This document shows, one piece after another, positions 54,170 to 61,854 of a stretch of 64,000 nt of DNA. A program made the translations under genes and the position numbers. A model generated the notes under the pieces. It searched no databases. It had not been told where the DNA came from and saw only the letters and a list, made by a program, of their open reading frames with translations. The first letter of the stretch is position 1, and each line of letters opens with the position of its first letter. The stretch is from Bacteroidota bacterium. GTDB taxonomy: Bacteria; Bacteroidota; Ignavibacteria; UBA10030; UBA8401. The stretch is taken from assembly GCA_035506275.1 (NCBI GenBank), contig DATJPT010000003.1:124001-188000 (forward strand), read 5' to 3'.

Positions 54170-54325
54170 ATGGTTTCGACAGGAAGTTACAGGAAGGGAT
54201 TCGGGCTGTTCATCAGCGTAGTTACCGCTCTCATTGCCGTTGTGACTCTTTTTTCCGGCAAGCATCATGTACGGCGGGGCAACACGACCCGGTATGAAGG
54301 CTGGTATGACAGCCTAGGAATCTGA
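54170..54325 (+). CDS. 51-residue single-span membrane protein, hypothetical
   Basis: This small gene has a good ribosome-binding site (CGGAGG, 9 bases before the ATG) just downstream of a sigma-54-like promoter. The product has a basic N-terminus (YRKG), one hydrophobic segment from about residue 11 to 29 (FGLFISVVTALIAVVTLFS) and a polar tail (KHHVRRGNTTRYEGWYDSLG). I recognise no family. It could be a membrane protein of the basal-body operon or a leader peptide. Small size makes it uncertain, but promoter, ribosome site and membrane segment all agree. Confidence 0.6.
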   Translation: MVSTGSYRKGFGLFISVVTALIAVVTLFSGKHHVRRGNTTRYEGWYDSLGI

Positions 54326-54372
54326 TTTCTGAGCAAGAACAGTCCATCTCCTCAATTTTTTAAGGATGTGCA

Positions 54373-54801
54373 GTGAAACTTTTCGACACGACCAAAGTCC
54401 CGCTTCTTGGAAAAGCCCTGGATGTCTACACCCTTCGTCAGAAAGTAATCGCTTCAAACATTGCCAACATCACCACGGTAGGATATCGCGCCAAAAGCGT
54501 CACGTTCGAAGACCAGATGGCCGGGTCGCTCCAGCGGGGAGGAACGAACCAGGCAGTGACGAATGAAGGGCATCTTTCAGGAACACCCGCCAATGTTGCT
54601 AATGCCGACCCTCAGATCATCGATGCGCCGACGGAGAATTCGCTCAGCGGCGATCCTCTTGCAAGCGGCCTCAACAATGTCGACATCGACAGCGAAATGG
54701 CAAACCTCGCTAAAAACCAGATCCGGTTCAAATTTGCGGCGCGCCTTTTGACCGATACCTTCAGGGATATTCAGGACAGTATTAAGGGCACACAAACATG
54801 A
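54373..54801 (+). CDS. flgB: Flagellar rod protein FlgB
   Basis: This 142-residue proximal rod subunit has the rod-family N-terminal motif with IASNIANITTVGYRAKSVTF, the equivalent of the ANxxT region of rod and hook proteins. Its C-terminus is MANLAKNQIRFKFAARLLTD, which forms the coiled coil with other rod subunits. The start is GTG, preceded by TTTAAGGA. It is first of the standard basal-body genes, and the flgC start overlaps its stop (ATGA). Confidence 0.95.
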   Translation: MKLFDTTKVPLLGKALDVYTLRQKVIASNIANITTVGYRAKSVTFEDQMAGSLQRGGTNQAVTNEGHLSGTPANVANADPQIIDAPTENSLSGDPLASGLNNVDIDSEMANLAKNQIRFKFAARLLTDTFRDIQDSIKGTQT

Positions 54802-55295
54802 AATTAGATAAACTTTTTTCAGGGTTTAACATCAGCGCAATGGGGCTTACGGCGCAGCGCAAGAGGATGAACGCCATCGCCAATAACATGGCGAACGCAG
54901 AAACGACAAAAACGGAAGACGGCGGACCATACCGCCGTAAAATCGTCGTCGTGAAGGGAACCTCGGATCAGTCGTTCTCTTCTACCTTGAGTACGATGAC
55001 CATGAAACTTGCCACGACGAACGAGGGGCATATTTCCGATGCAGCGGACGGAACCGCATCGGAAGGCGGTGCGAGCGGCAGCGTTCAATCGTCGGAGGAG
55101 GTCGACAGCTCTCCGTTTAAGATGGTTTACGATCCCGGGCATCCCGACGCGAACAAAGACGGCTATGTGAAGATGCCGAACGTCAACGTTGTGACTGAAA
55201 TGGTGGATATGATTTCGGCGACGCGTTCATACGAAGCGAACGTGACGGCGATCGACGGGGCAAAGACCATGGCTAAAGACGCACTGGAGATTTGA
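54798..55295 (+). CDS. flgC: Flagellar rod protein FlgC
   Basis: This 165-residue proximal rod subunit, typical in length, has ISAMGLTAQRKRMNAIANNM ANAETTKTEDGGPYRRK at the start and VVTEMVDMISATRSYEANVT at the end, the standard FlgC termini. A Gly/Ser-rich stretch in the middle (DGTASEGGASGSVQSSEEVD) is unstructured. It overlaps flgB by 4 bases and is followed 2 bases later by the ATG of a small unknown gene. Confidence 0.96.
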   Translation: MKLDKLFSGFNISAMGLTAQRKRMNAIANNMANAETTKTEDGGPYRRKIVVVKGTSDQSFSSTLSTMTMKLATTNEGHISDAADGTASEGGASGSVQSSEEVDSSPFKMVYDPGHPDANKDGYVKMPNVNVVTEMVDMISATRSYEANVTAIDGAKTMAKDALEI

Positions 55296-55297
55296 CG

Positions 55298-55585
55298 ATG
55301 GAAGTGAACGATATTTCTTCATCCGCAATGCAGATCATCCCGCAAAAGAGCGGCGTTTCCGCGCAGCCCGAACAATGGCAGAAGGCGCTGGAGAGTGCCG
55401 GGAGCGGAAAAACACCGCAGACGCAATACACGAGTCCGAGTGCCACGCTGACGCGCGCGGAACAGACGTATTTCGAGGAGCTCTTCCCGTCCTCTGCGCC
55501 GGAGCTTCAGGCGTATTCCCTGTACAAGCAGGACGGATCGCGATCCGCTTCAGCGCTGGGAACAGTGGTCGATCGTAAAGGATAA
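55298..55585 (+). CDS. Hypothetical small protein between flgC and fliE
   Basis: This 95-residue protein starts at an ATG 2 bases after the flgC stop, with the next gene 4 bases away, so it is part of the operon. The N-terminal half is Ser/Gln-rich and disordered (PQKSGVSAQPEQWQKALESA). The C-terminal half has LTRAEQTYFEELFPSSAPEL and YSLYKQDGSRSASALGTVVD, with a pattern that looks conserved and structured. No signal peptide is present. I cannot name a family. A rod- or export-related role is possible from context. Confidence 0.75.
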   Translation: MEVNDISSSAMQIIPQKSGVSAQPEQWQKALESAGSGKTPQTQYTSPSATLTRAEQTYFEELFPSSAPELQAYSLYKQDGSRSASALGTVVDRKG

Positions 55586-55589
55586 TTCG

Positions 55590-55898
55590 ATGAAAATCAA
55601 TCAAGCGCTCACGCTGCTGCCGAATGTCGGCGGTCCCTCAAATGGGAACGAGATCAACGGCGCCCTGAAGGAATCGGGGGCTTCGTTCGGTCAAACGCTC
55701 TCCCAGGCGATTACCGACGTCAACAACCTCCAATCCGAAGCGGGTAAGGCGGTGGACAGCATGGTAGCAGGGGAAGGGACCGACCTTCACGACGTGATGA
55801 TCGCCGTTGAAAAGGCGCGGACCAGCTTCGATCTCCTCATGGAGATCCGCAACAAGACGATCGATATGTACCAGGAAATAATGAGAATTCAGGTGTAA
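55590..55898 (+). CDS. fliE: Flagellar hook-basal body adaptor FliE
   Basis: This 102-residue protein joins the MS ring to the rod. It matches FliE in length and in its C-terminal motif: HDVMIAVEKARTSFDLLMEI and DMYQEIMRIQV. The N-terminal third is variable, as is normal. It follows the unknown gene by 4 bases and precedes fliF by 3 bases. Confidence 0.95.
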   Translation: MKINQALTLLPNVGGPSNGNEINGALKESGASFGQTLSQAITDVNNLQSEAGKAVDSMVAGEGTDLHDVMIAVEKARTSFDLLMEIRNKTIDMYQEIMRIQV

Positions 55899-55901
55899 GG
55901 C

Positions 55902-57440
55902 ATGGCAGAAACTCAATCGGTGAATCAACTCACCCAATTTTTCCGCAGGCTTACCTTCCGACAGCGAGTGATGTTCGGCACCGTGGCCGTTGTTGCGGCT
56001 GTCGCGATCTCGAGCCTCGTCAGCGTTGTGAACCGTCCTTCCTACGCGACCCTCTTCAGCAACGTCAGCCCGCAGGATGCTTCGAAGATCGTCGACAAGT
56101 TGAAGGAGAAGAATGTTCCATACTCGCTCGAGGACGGCGGAAGGTCGATCCTTGTCCCCAAGCAGCAGGTCTATGACCTGCGTCTGTCGCTTGCGGGCGA
56201 GGGGCTGCCTCAGTCGAGCGTGATAGGGTATGAAATTTTTGACCGGACCAATTTAGGCATTTCGGATTTTGTGCAGAAGATCAACTACCGGCGGGCGCTT
56301 GAGGGGGAGCTTGCAAGGACGATCCTGGAGCTTGAGGAGGTCGAAGGGGCGCGCGTCCACATTGTGGTGCCGGAGAAAGCCCTGTTCAAGGAGGACGAAA
56401 AAACCGCGACGGCATCGGTGGTCCTCAAGCTAAAATCCGGGAAACCGCTGCGCCAGGAAACGATCCAGAGCATTGCGCATCTCGTCGCGAGCAGCGTCGA
56501 AGGGCTGGAGGCGAACAATGTGACCATCGTCGATTCGCGCGGCGCTTTACTCTCCGAGAACACAAAACCGAACTCGCTGACCGCGCTGACATCCACGCAA
56601 TATGAGCTCCAGCAAAAAGTCGAATCATATCTTGCCCAAAAAGCGCAAAACCTCTTGGAAGGAGTCGTCGGCCCGGGAAACGCCCTGGTGCAGGTGAATG
56701 CAGATCTGGATTTCACGCAGGCGGAAAAGAACCTCGAGCAGTATGACCCGGAAAACACCGCAGTGCGCAGCGAGCAGACCTCGGAAGAGAAGAATTCGCT
56801 GAGCGACTCTCTTCCGCCGTCCACGCACACGAGCTCGGTGACGAACTATGAGATCAACAAGACGGTCGAGCACATTGTTGAAAGCGTCGGCTCGGTCAAA
56901 CGCCTCTCCGTCGCGGCGATGATCAACGGGACACAAAAGACGGTCGAGAAGAACGGACAGAAGACCGTTGAGTATACCCCGCTTCAAACGGAAGAGCTCA
57001 ATCAGCTGACGGACATCGTCAAACGTGCGGTCGGATACGCTCCCCAGCGGAACGATGAAATTTCGGTTGTCAACCTGCAGTTTGGCAATGCCTTGCAGCA
57101 GGAAGATCTGGTGTACAAGGATCAGCCGGGAGCCGATTGGTATGACATCGGCGAGAAAGCTCTTCTTGTAGGATTCATGCTCGCGGCGCTCTTTATCATC
57201 CGTTCGCTTGTCAACAAAACGGTCGTGCATTCCAGAGAAGATGAAGCGGCCTTTGAAATGAGAAACCCTGAAGGCGTTCTCGTCTCAAAGAAATCGTCCA
57301 TTCGTCTTCCTTCTCCTGAAGAGGAGATCTCAGAGGATGCGCTTCTCAGGGCGGAGAAAAGAAAGCGGATCGCGGAGTACGTGAACGACAAGCCCGAAGA
57401 CGCGGCACGACTGCTTAAAGTGTGGTTGGCGGAAGAATAA
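55902..57440 (+). CDS. fliF: Flagellar MS-ring protein FliF
   Basis: This 512-residue membrane protein forms the MS ring. The first transmembrane helix is near residues 25-43 and the second near 425-443 (ALLVGFMLAALFIIRSLV). The periplasmic ring-building part contains VVNRPSYATLFSNVSPQDAS and LEGELARTILELEEVEGARV. The cytoplasmic C-terminus (KRKRIAEYVNDKPEDAARLL) is the FliG-binding segment. It lies 3 bases after fliE and 15 before fliG. Confidence 0.96.
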   Translation: MAETQSVNQLTQFFRRLTFRQRVMFGTVAVVAAVAISSLVSVVNRPSYATLFSNVSPQDASKIVDKLKEKNVPYSLEDGGRSILVPKQQVYDLRLSLAGEGLPQSSVIGYEIFDRTNLGISDFVQKINYRRALEGELARTILELEEVEGARVHIVVPEKALFKEDEKTATASVVLKLKSGKPLRQETIQSIAHLVASSVEGLEANNVTIVDSRGALLSENTKPNSLTALTSTQYELQQKVESYLAQKAQNLLEGVVGPGNALVQVNADLDFTQAEKNLEQYDPENTAVRSEQTSEEKNSLSDSLPPSTHTSSVTNYEINKTVEHIVESVGSVKRLSVAAMINGTQKTVEKNGQKTVEYTPLQTEELNQLTDIVKRAVGYAPQRNDEISVVNLQFGNALQQEDLVYKDQPGADWYDIGEKALLVGFMLAALFIIRSLVNKTVVHSREDEAAFEMRNPEGVLVSKKSSIRLPSPEEEISEDALLRAEKRKRIAEYVNDKPEDAARLLKVWLAEE

Positions 57441-57455
57441 CGGAAAACGGAACCC

Positions 57456-58466
57456 ATGCCAGAAGCGCAATTATCCAGCAAACAAAAAGCGGCGTTACTC
57501 GTTCTCTCTCTTGACGTCGAAGCGGCGACGCGCATCATGCGGAAACTCAGCCAGCAGGAGATCGAAGACCTGACGCTCGAGATCACGAACGTGAAAGGCG
57601 TCTCGTCGCACGTGATCGATAACGTCGCTGACGAATTCCATCAGCTCATTGTTGCGCAGCAGTACGTTGTTCAGGGGGGATTGGATTACGCCCAGCAGCT
57701 CCTCGAACATACGCTCGGTTTCGCCAAGGCCGCGGACGTGCTGGAGAAGGTCAAGGTGCTCTCTCACGTGACCGGCTTCGATATGTTGAAAAAGGCCGAC
57801 CCGAAACAGCTCGCGGGGTTTCTCCAAAAGGAGCATCCCCAGACGATCGCTCTGATCCTTTCCAACCTGAGCCCGGAACAGACCGCCCAGGTGCTTTCGG
57901 AATTTTCCGACGAGCTCCGCAACGATGTCACGTTCAGGATCTCGACCCTGGGCAAAGTGAACCCCGCGCTCCTTTCGGAAATGGAGGCAGTCCTTGAAGA
58001 TATTGCCGAAGCCGAGATCAGCCAGAGCATGAGCTCGCTGGGAGGGACAAAATCGGTGGCGGCCATTCTCAACCGCTGCAGCACCGCGGAAGCGAAGATC
58101 ATTCTTGAAAGCATCGAACAGAAGAACCCGCAGCTTGCCGGAGAGATCAAACGTCTGATGTTCCTGTTCGAAGACCTCCTCTTCGTCGACGATAAAGGGA
58201 TTCAGCGTATCCTTCGCGAAGTGGATAAGAAGGACCTGGCGATGTCGATGAAGGTCTCCGAGGACAAATTGAAGCAGAAGATTTTCAGCAATATGTCCGA
58301 ACGAGCGCAGGAACTGCTCAAAGAGGAATTGCAGTATATGGGTCCGGTTCGTCTCAAGGATGTGGAGATGGCGCAGACGCGCATCGTCGAGATCGTCAAA
58401 CAGCTTGAGGACCAGGGAGAAATCGTTGTCGCCGGAAGAGGCGGCAAGGAGGAAGTGTTTGTCTGA
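57456..58466 (+). CDS. fliG: Flagellar motor switch protein FliG
   Basis: This 336-residue rotor protein has the N-terminal FliF-binding domain (QKAALLVLSLDVEAATRIMR), the middle domain with the conserved EHPQTIALILSNL motif, and the C-terminal torque domain (LMFLFEDLLFVDDKGIQRIL, RAQELLKEELQYMGPVRLKD) carrying the charged residues that contact the stator. The length is normal. The fliH GTG begins right after its stop. Confidence 0.97.
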   Translation: MPEAQLSSKQKAALLVLSLDVEAATRIMRKLSQQEIEDLTLEITNVKGVSSHVIDNVADEFHQLIVAQQYVVQGGLDYAQQLLEHTLGFAKAADVLEKVKVLSHVTGFDMLKKADPKQLAGFLQKEHPQTIALILSNLSPEQTAQVLSEFSDELRNDVTFRISTLGKVNPALLSEMEAVLEDIAEAEISQSMSSLGGTKSVAAILNRCSTAEAKIILESIEQKNPQLAGEIKRLMFLFEDLLFVDDKGIQRILREVDKKDLAMSMKVSEDKLKQKIFSNMSERAQELLKEELQYMGPVRLKDVEMAQTRIVEIVKQLEDQGEIVVAGRGGKEEVFV

Positions 58467-58467
58467 G

Positions 58468-59205
58468 GTGATCAAATTGCGCAGGCTCGTCGGGAGCGCC
58501 AGGCTGACCCGCTATGAGGTGACCGACATTCCATTCCCGGAATTGACGCCGAGACCCGAGGCGGAGCCGATGAATTCGGTGGAAACGCCCGCCGCGCTGG
58601 TGGATGAAGAAATGGTCTCAACGGTCCTCATGAAGCGTAAAACTATCGAAGGAGACGGGATGATCCAGCGCTCCCTCGACCACGAATATCAGCGGGGGTT
58701 CGACGACGGCTGCAAGTCCGTTGAGAAGAGGCTGCGGGAAGAATTTGAAACGCGTGTAAGCGATGAGCGAAAAAAGACAACCTTCAAGGTGATCGTCCAG
58801 CTCGAGTCGCTGATGGAGAATATCAGAAAAGAATTTTCTCAGATGCAGCAACGGTCCGAAGAGATCGTCATCAGGTTTACGCTTGCCGTGGCAGAACAGA
58901 TCCTCCGCCGGGAAGTGATCCTCGATAATACGGTGGTGCTGCAACAGATCAAAGAAGGCCTGCGGAGGGTCCTCGGCGTGGACAATATCAAAGTACGCGT
59001 GAACCCGGTCGATGAAGCGATGGTGAGGGAACACCGTGCAGCGATCGCGTCGGGTTCCGATTCGCTGAGGGACATGCTGATCGAAGCGGACGAAAAGGTC
59101 GAGCGCGGGGGCTGCATTCTCGAAAGTGATTCGGGAAATGTCGATGTCCGTATCTCGACCCAAATGAAGAAAATCGAGGCGGCGCTGCTCGAGAATATCC
59201 AATGA
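58468..59205 (+). CDS. fliH: Flagellar export regulator FliH
   Basis: This 245-residue protein binds and regulates the export ATPase FliI. The middle has the FliH-typical helix (YQRGFDDGCKSVEKRLREEF) and the C-terminal domain has VAEQILRREVILDNTVVLQQ and VERGGCILESDSGNVDVRIS, shared with V-type ATPase stator subunits. I choose the GTG at 58468, one base after the fliG stop, which has GGAGG upstream. An ATG at 58360 would overlap fliG by over 100 bases and is unlikely. The stop overlaps the fliI start (ATGA). Confidence 0.9.
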   Translation: MIKLRRLVGSARLTRYEVTDIPFPELTPRPEAEPMNSVETPAALVDEEMVSTVLMKRKTIEGDGMIQRSLDHEYQRGFDDGCKSVEKRLREEFETRVSDERKKTTFKVIVQLESLMENIRKEFSQMQQRSEEIVIRFTLAVAEQILRREVILDNTVVLQQIKEGLRRVLGVDNIKVRVNPVDEAMVREHRAAIASGSDSLRDMLIEADEKVERGGCILESDSGNVDVRISTQMKKIEAALLENIQ

Positions 59206-60626
59206 AACGGGTTTCCACCATGCCGGATGTTTTAGAAAATCTCCAAGCAAGCGAGCTGATGACGCCGCCCCATGAGAATGGGACGGGCGGGATCGATGAG
59301 CGGAAGTTCGACCTGTTCAATAATTTCGAAGGCTATTTGGCAAAGCTGCGCAACCTCGACCTGATCAAAGTGAACGGACGTGTCACCCAGGTGATCGGCC
59401 TGGTGATCGAATCGATCGGGCCGAATTCGTCGCTCGGAGAAGTGTGTATCGTGAAGTCGAAAGGGGGAGAAGATGTCTGTCTGTCGGAAGTCGTCGGCTT
59501 CAGAAATAACCGCGTGCTCTCGATGGTGCTCGGCGAGGCGAATAGGGTCAGCCCGGGAAGCGAAATAGTTGCCACCGGAAAGACCTTGTCGGTGAACGTC
59601 GGCGACGCATTGCTCGGTAGAGTCATCGACGGTCTCGGACAGCCGATCGACGGGAAAGGGCCGCTGCAGACCTCGGAAATCCGTTCGATCTATAATGCGC
59701 CGCCGAGCCCGCTCGAACGCCGGCGCATTACGGAGCCGATCGTCACCGGGATCCGGTCGATCGATTCTCTCCTCTCCTGCGGCAAGGGGCAGCGCATCGG
59801 AATCTTTGCAGGAAGTGGTGTCGGCAAAAGCGTGACGCTCGGGATGATCGCACGGGATACCAGCGCCGACGTCAACGTGATCGCCCTCGTCGGAGAGCGG
59901 GGAAGAGAGGTAGGGGAATTTCTCGACAGGGAGCTTGGCGCCGAAGGGTTGAAGCGTTCCGTGGTCGTCGTGGCGACAAGCGACCAGGCGGCATTGATCA
60001 GAATTAAAGCGGCATTCATGGCGACGAGCATCGCCGAATATTTTCGCGACCAGGGAAAAGATGTCATGCTCCTCATGGATTCCGTCACCCGTCTTGCAAT
60101 GTCCCAGCGCGAGGTAGGACTGGCTATCGGCGAACCGCCGACGACAAAAGGATATACCCCTTCCGTCTTTGCGATCCTGCCCAAGCTTCTGGAGCGCGCC
60201 GGTAATGCGAAAAAGGGAAGCATCACGGGATTATACACCGTGCTCGTCGAAGGAGACGATATGAACGAGCCTGTCGCAGACGCGGTCCGGTCGATCCTGG
60301 ACGGCCATATCGTTCTTTCGAGGCGGCTCGCTTCGGCGGGACACTACCCGGCCGTCGATGTCCTCGAAAGTGTCAGCAGGGTCATGCCGGCAATAACGAC
60401 GCCCGAGCACCGGCAAGCCGCACAGCGCCTGTTGGACCTGATGGCAACGTATCGCGAGGCCGAAGACCTTATTAACATCGGGGCGTACGTGAAGGGGAGC
60501 AATCCCCGCATCGATGCCGCGGTTGCAAAGATCGAGGCGATCAGGACGTTCCTGCGCCAGGCCCCGGATGAAAAAGAAGATATGAAAGAAAGCATTCAAC
60601 GTTTGATCGGTTTGATGAAAGTGTAA
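59202..60626 (+). CDS. fliI: Flagellum-specific ATPase FliI
   Basis: This 474-residue hexameric ATPase powers substrate entry into the flagellar type III export gate. It shows the P-loop GIFAGSGVGKSVTLGM, ALVGERGREVGEFL, the Walker B segment DVMLLMDSVTRLAMSQREV and EPPTTKGYTPSVFA, as in the family. Its N-terminus is somewhat extended before the beta-barrel domain. The ATG at 59202 overlaps the fliH stop; a second ATG at 59220 is possible. A 53-residue membrane protein follows 27 bases downstream. Confidence 0.96.
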   Translation: MKRVSTMPDVLENLQASELMTPPHENGTGGIDERKFDLFNNFEGYLAKLRNLDLIKVNGRVTQVIGLVIESIGPNSSLGEVCIVKSKGGEDVCLSEVVGFRNNRVLSMVLGEANRVSPGSEIVATGKTLSVNVGDALLGRVIDGLGQPIDGKGPLQTSEIRSIYNAPPSPLERRRITEPIVTGIRSIDSLLSCGKGQRIGIFAGSGVGKSVTLGMIARDTSADVNVIALVGERGREVGEFLDRELGAEGLKRSVVVVATSDQAALIRIKAAFMATSIAEYFRDQGKDVMLLMDSVTRLAMSQREVGLAIGEPPTTKGYTPSVFAILPKLLERAGNAKKGSITGLYTVLVEGDDMNEPVADAVRSILDGHIVLSRRLASAGHYPAVDVLESVSRVMPAITTPEHRQAAQRLLDLMATYREAEDLINIGAYVKGSNPRIDAAVAKIEAIRTFLRQAPDEKEDMKESIQRLIGLMKV

Positions 60627-60653
60627 CGTGTCGGAGAGGAAGGAGGGAATACG

Positions 60654-60815
60654 ATGACAATTGCAGTGATCGGCATCGCGTATTGCGTTATCATTCTTGG
60701 CTTGACCCGTCTTGTGCACGTTCTTCGCGAGCAGGAAAGCCAGTTAAGGGAAAAGTTGCATGGAACATCTGAGGAAATGATCTCTGTCCGGACAAATTCG
60801 GAAGTCGGGATCTAA
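60654..60815 (+). CDS. 53-residue single-span membrane protein between fliI and fliJ
   Basis: This short gene has an excellent ribosome-binding site (AAGGAGG, spaced 7 bases). The product has an N-terminal hydrophobic segment (IAVIGIAYCVIILGLTRLV, residues 3-21) and a charged helical tail (LREQESQLREKLHGTSEE), like a small single-pass protein with a cytoplasmic coiled coil. Its place in the operon is unusual, since fliJ normally follows fliI directly. I know no family for it. Confidence 0.65.
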   Translation: MTIAVIGIAYCVIILGLTRLVHVLREQESQLREKLHGTSEEMISVRTNSEVGI

Positions 60816-60861
60816 AAACAAGAAGTTTGGTCAGCGAAACTTAATTGTTACGGTGAAGAGA

Positions 60862-61296
60862 ATGCAATTTGTAGACACTGGTCTGGCAACTGTACTCAAA
60901 GTCAAGAAGTATCAGGAAAAGAAGGCGCACGAAGAACTCGTTCATCTCCTTCGCTCAAAAGACGTCGAACAGGCGGCGCTCTCCGATCTGAATGACCGGA
61001 GAGAAAATGCCATGTCGGAGGCGGTGCGCGTTTCAAGGTCCAGGGCGCTGGAATTGCAAACGAGCCGTGCTTTTTTGAAGACCCTTTCGACCGAAATTCG
61101 CCAGAAGGAGAAAAAAGTCAATGAGATCCAGCTTCAGGAGAACGATAAGCGTTCCGAGCTCGTCGAACGAACGCAGTCAAAACAAATGGTAGAAAATCTC
61201 GACCAGCGGAGGCAGGCGGAATTCATACGTGAGGCGGACCGGAAGGAACAACGACTTATCGACGTTCTCGCTCAACGCGTAACTCGGGAGATCTAG
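60862..61296 (+). CDS. fliJ: Flagellar export chaperone FliJ
   Basis: This protein of about 144 residues is a continuous coiled coil (VLKVKKYQEKKAHEELVHLL, IRQKEKKVNEIQLQENDKRS, LDQRRQAEFIREADRKEQRL), as in FliJ, the central stalk of the FliI ring and chaperone escort. The length is typical. The start may be ATG 60862 or GTG 60853, three codons earlier. It is followed 3 bases later by a MotE-like gene. Confidence 0.87.
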   Translation: MQFVDTGLATVLKVKKYQEKKAHEELVHLLRSKDVEQAALSDLNDRRENAMSEAVRVSRSRALELQTSRAFLKTLSTEIRQKEKKVNEIQLQENDKRSELVERTQSKQMVENLDQRRQAEFIREADRKEQRLIDVLAQRVTREI

Positions 61297-61299
61297 GTA

Positions 61300-61836
61300 A
61301 TGAAGCCAGCGCTCACATACGTCGTGCTCTGGGTCGTAACGCTTGTGCTTGCAGTGCAGGTGGTTCTGGTTCTCTATTATTTCAAACCGGAGGCGTTCAC
61401 GGTGCTGAACAGCCCGCCGGCTGCGCAGGCCGCTCCTCCGCCGAAGCCCGCGGACTCGATCATTGCGAAGGTCGACTCTCTCCGAACCGAACCGAAGGAT
61501 TCGGTCTCTTTTGATGTCAAACAAGTGACCGTGGTCTCGGCCTCTAGCGACAGTCTCAAACTGCTCTCCAGCAAACTCAATGCTGAGATCCAAAAGGAGG
61601 AATTGTTGGAGAAAAAAGTGCTCACCCAAACGACCGGCGCCGACAGCGCACACGCGAAAGAAATAAAGGGAACGGCGAAACTCCTGGAGTCTATGAGCGC
61701 GGAAAATGCGGCGAAAATTCTTCAGAACCTTAAATTGTCGGAAGCGAGACAAGTGCTGATGGCGGTCAAGAAAAAACAGGCCGGGAAGATCCTCAGCGCG
61801 ATGGAGCCGAAACTGGCGGCTAAAATGATACGGTAA
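61300..61836 (+). CDS. MotE-like flagellar protein with MgtE-N-type repeat
   Basis: This 178-residue protein has one transmembrane helix (about residues 5-27), a Pro/Ala/Lys linker, a coiled segment, and a C-terminal helical unit: KLLESMSAENAAKILQNLKL and KKKQAGKILSAMEPKLAAKM. The MgtE-N-type repeat and the arrangement resemble MotE, a periplasmic chaperone of stator proteins, and similar genes near fliJ. There is no stator gene in the window. The family is likely and the exact role inferred. Confidence 0.75.
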   Translation: MKPALTYVVLWVVTLVLAVQVVLVLYYFKPEAFTVLNSPPAAQAAPPPKPADSIIAKVDSLRTEPKDSVSFDVKQVTVVSASSDSLKLLSSKLNAEIQKEELLEKKVLTQTTGADSAHAKEIKGTAKLLESMSAENAAKILQNLKLSEARQVLMAVKKKQAGKILSAMEPKLAAKMIR

Positions 61837-61854
61837 TCATTGCACAGGCAACGG

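Noticed and set aside
58360-58467. Longer fliH starting inside fliG
   Set aside because: It would overlap fliG by more than 100 bases; the GTG at 58468 directly after the fliG stop has a GGAGG upstream.
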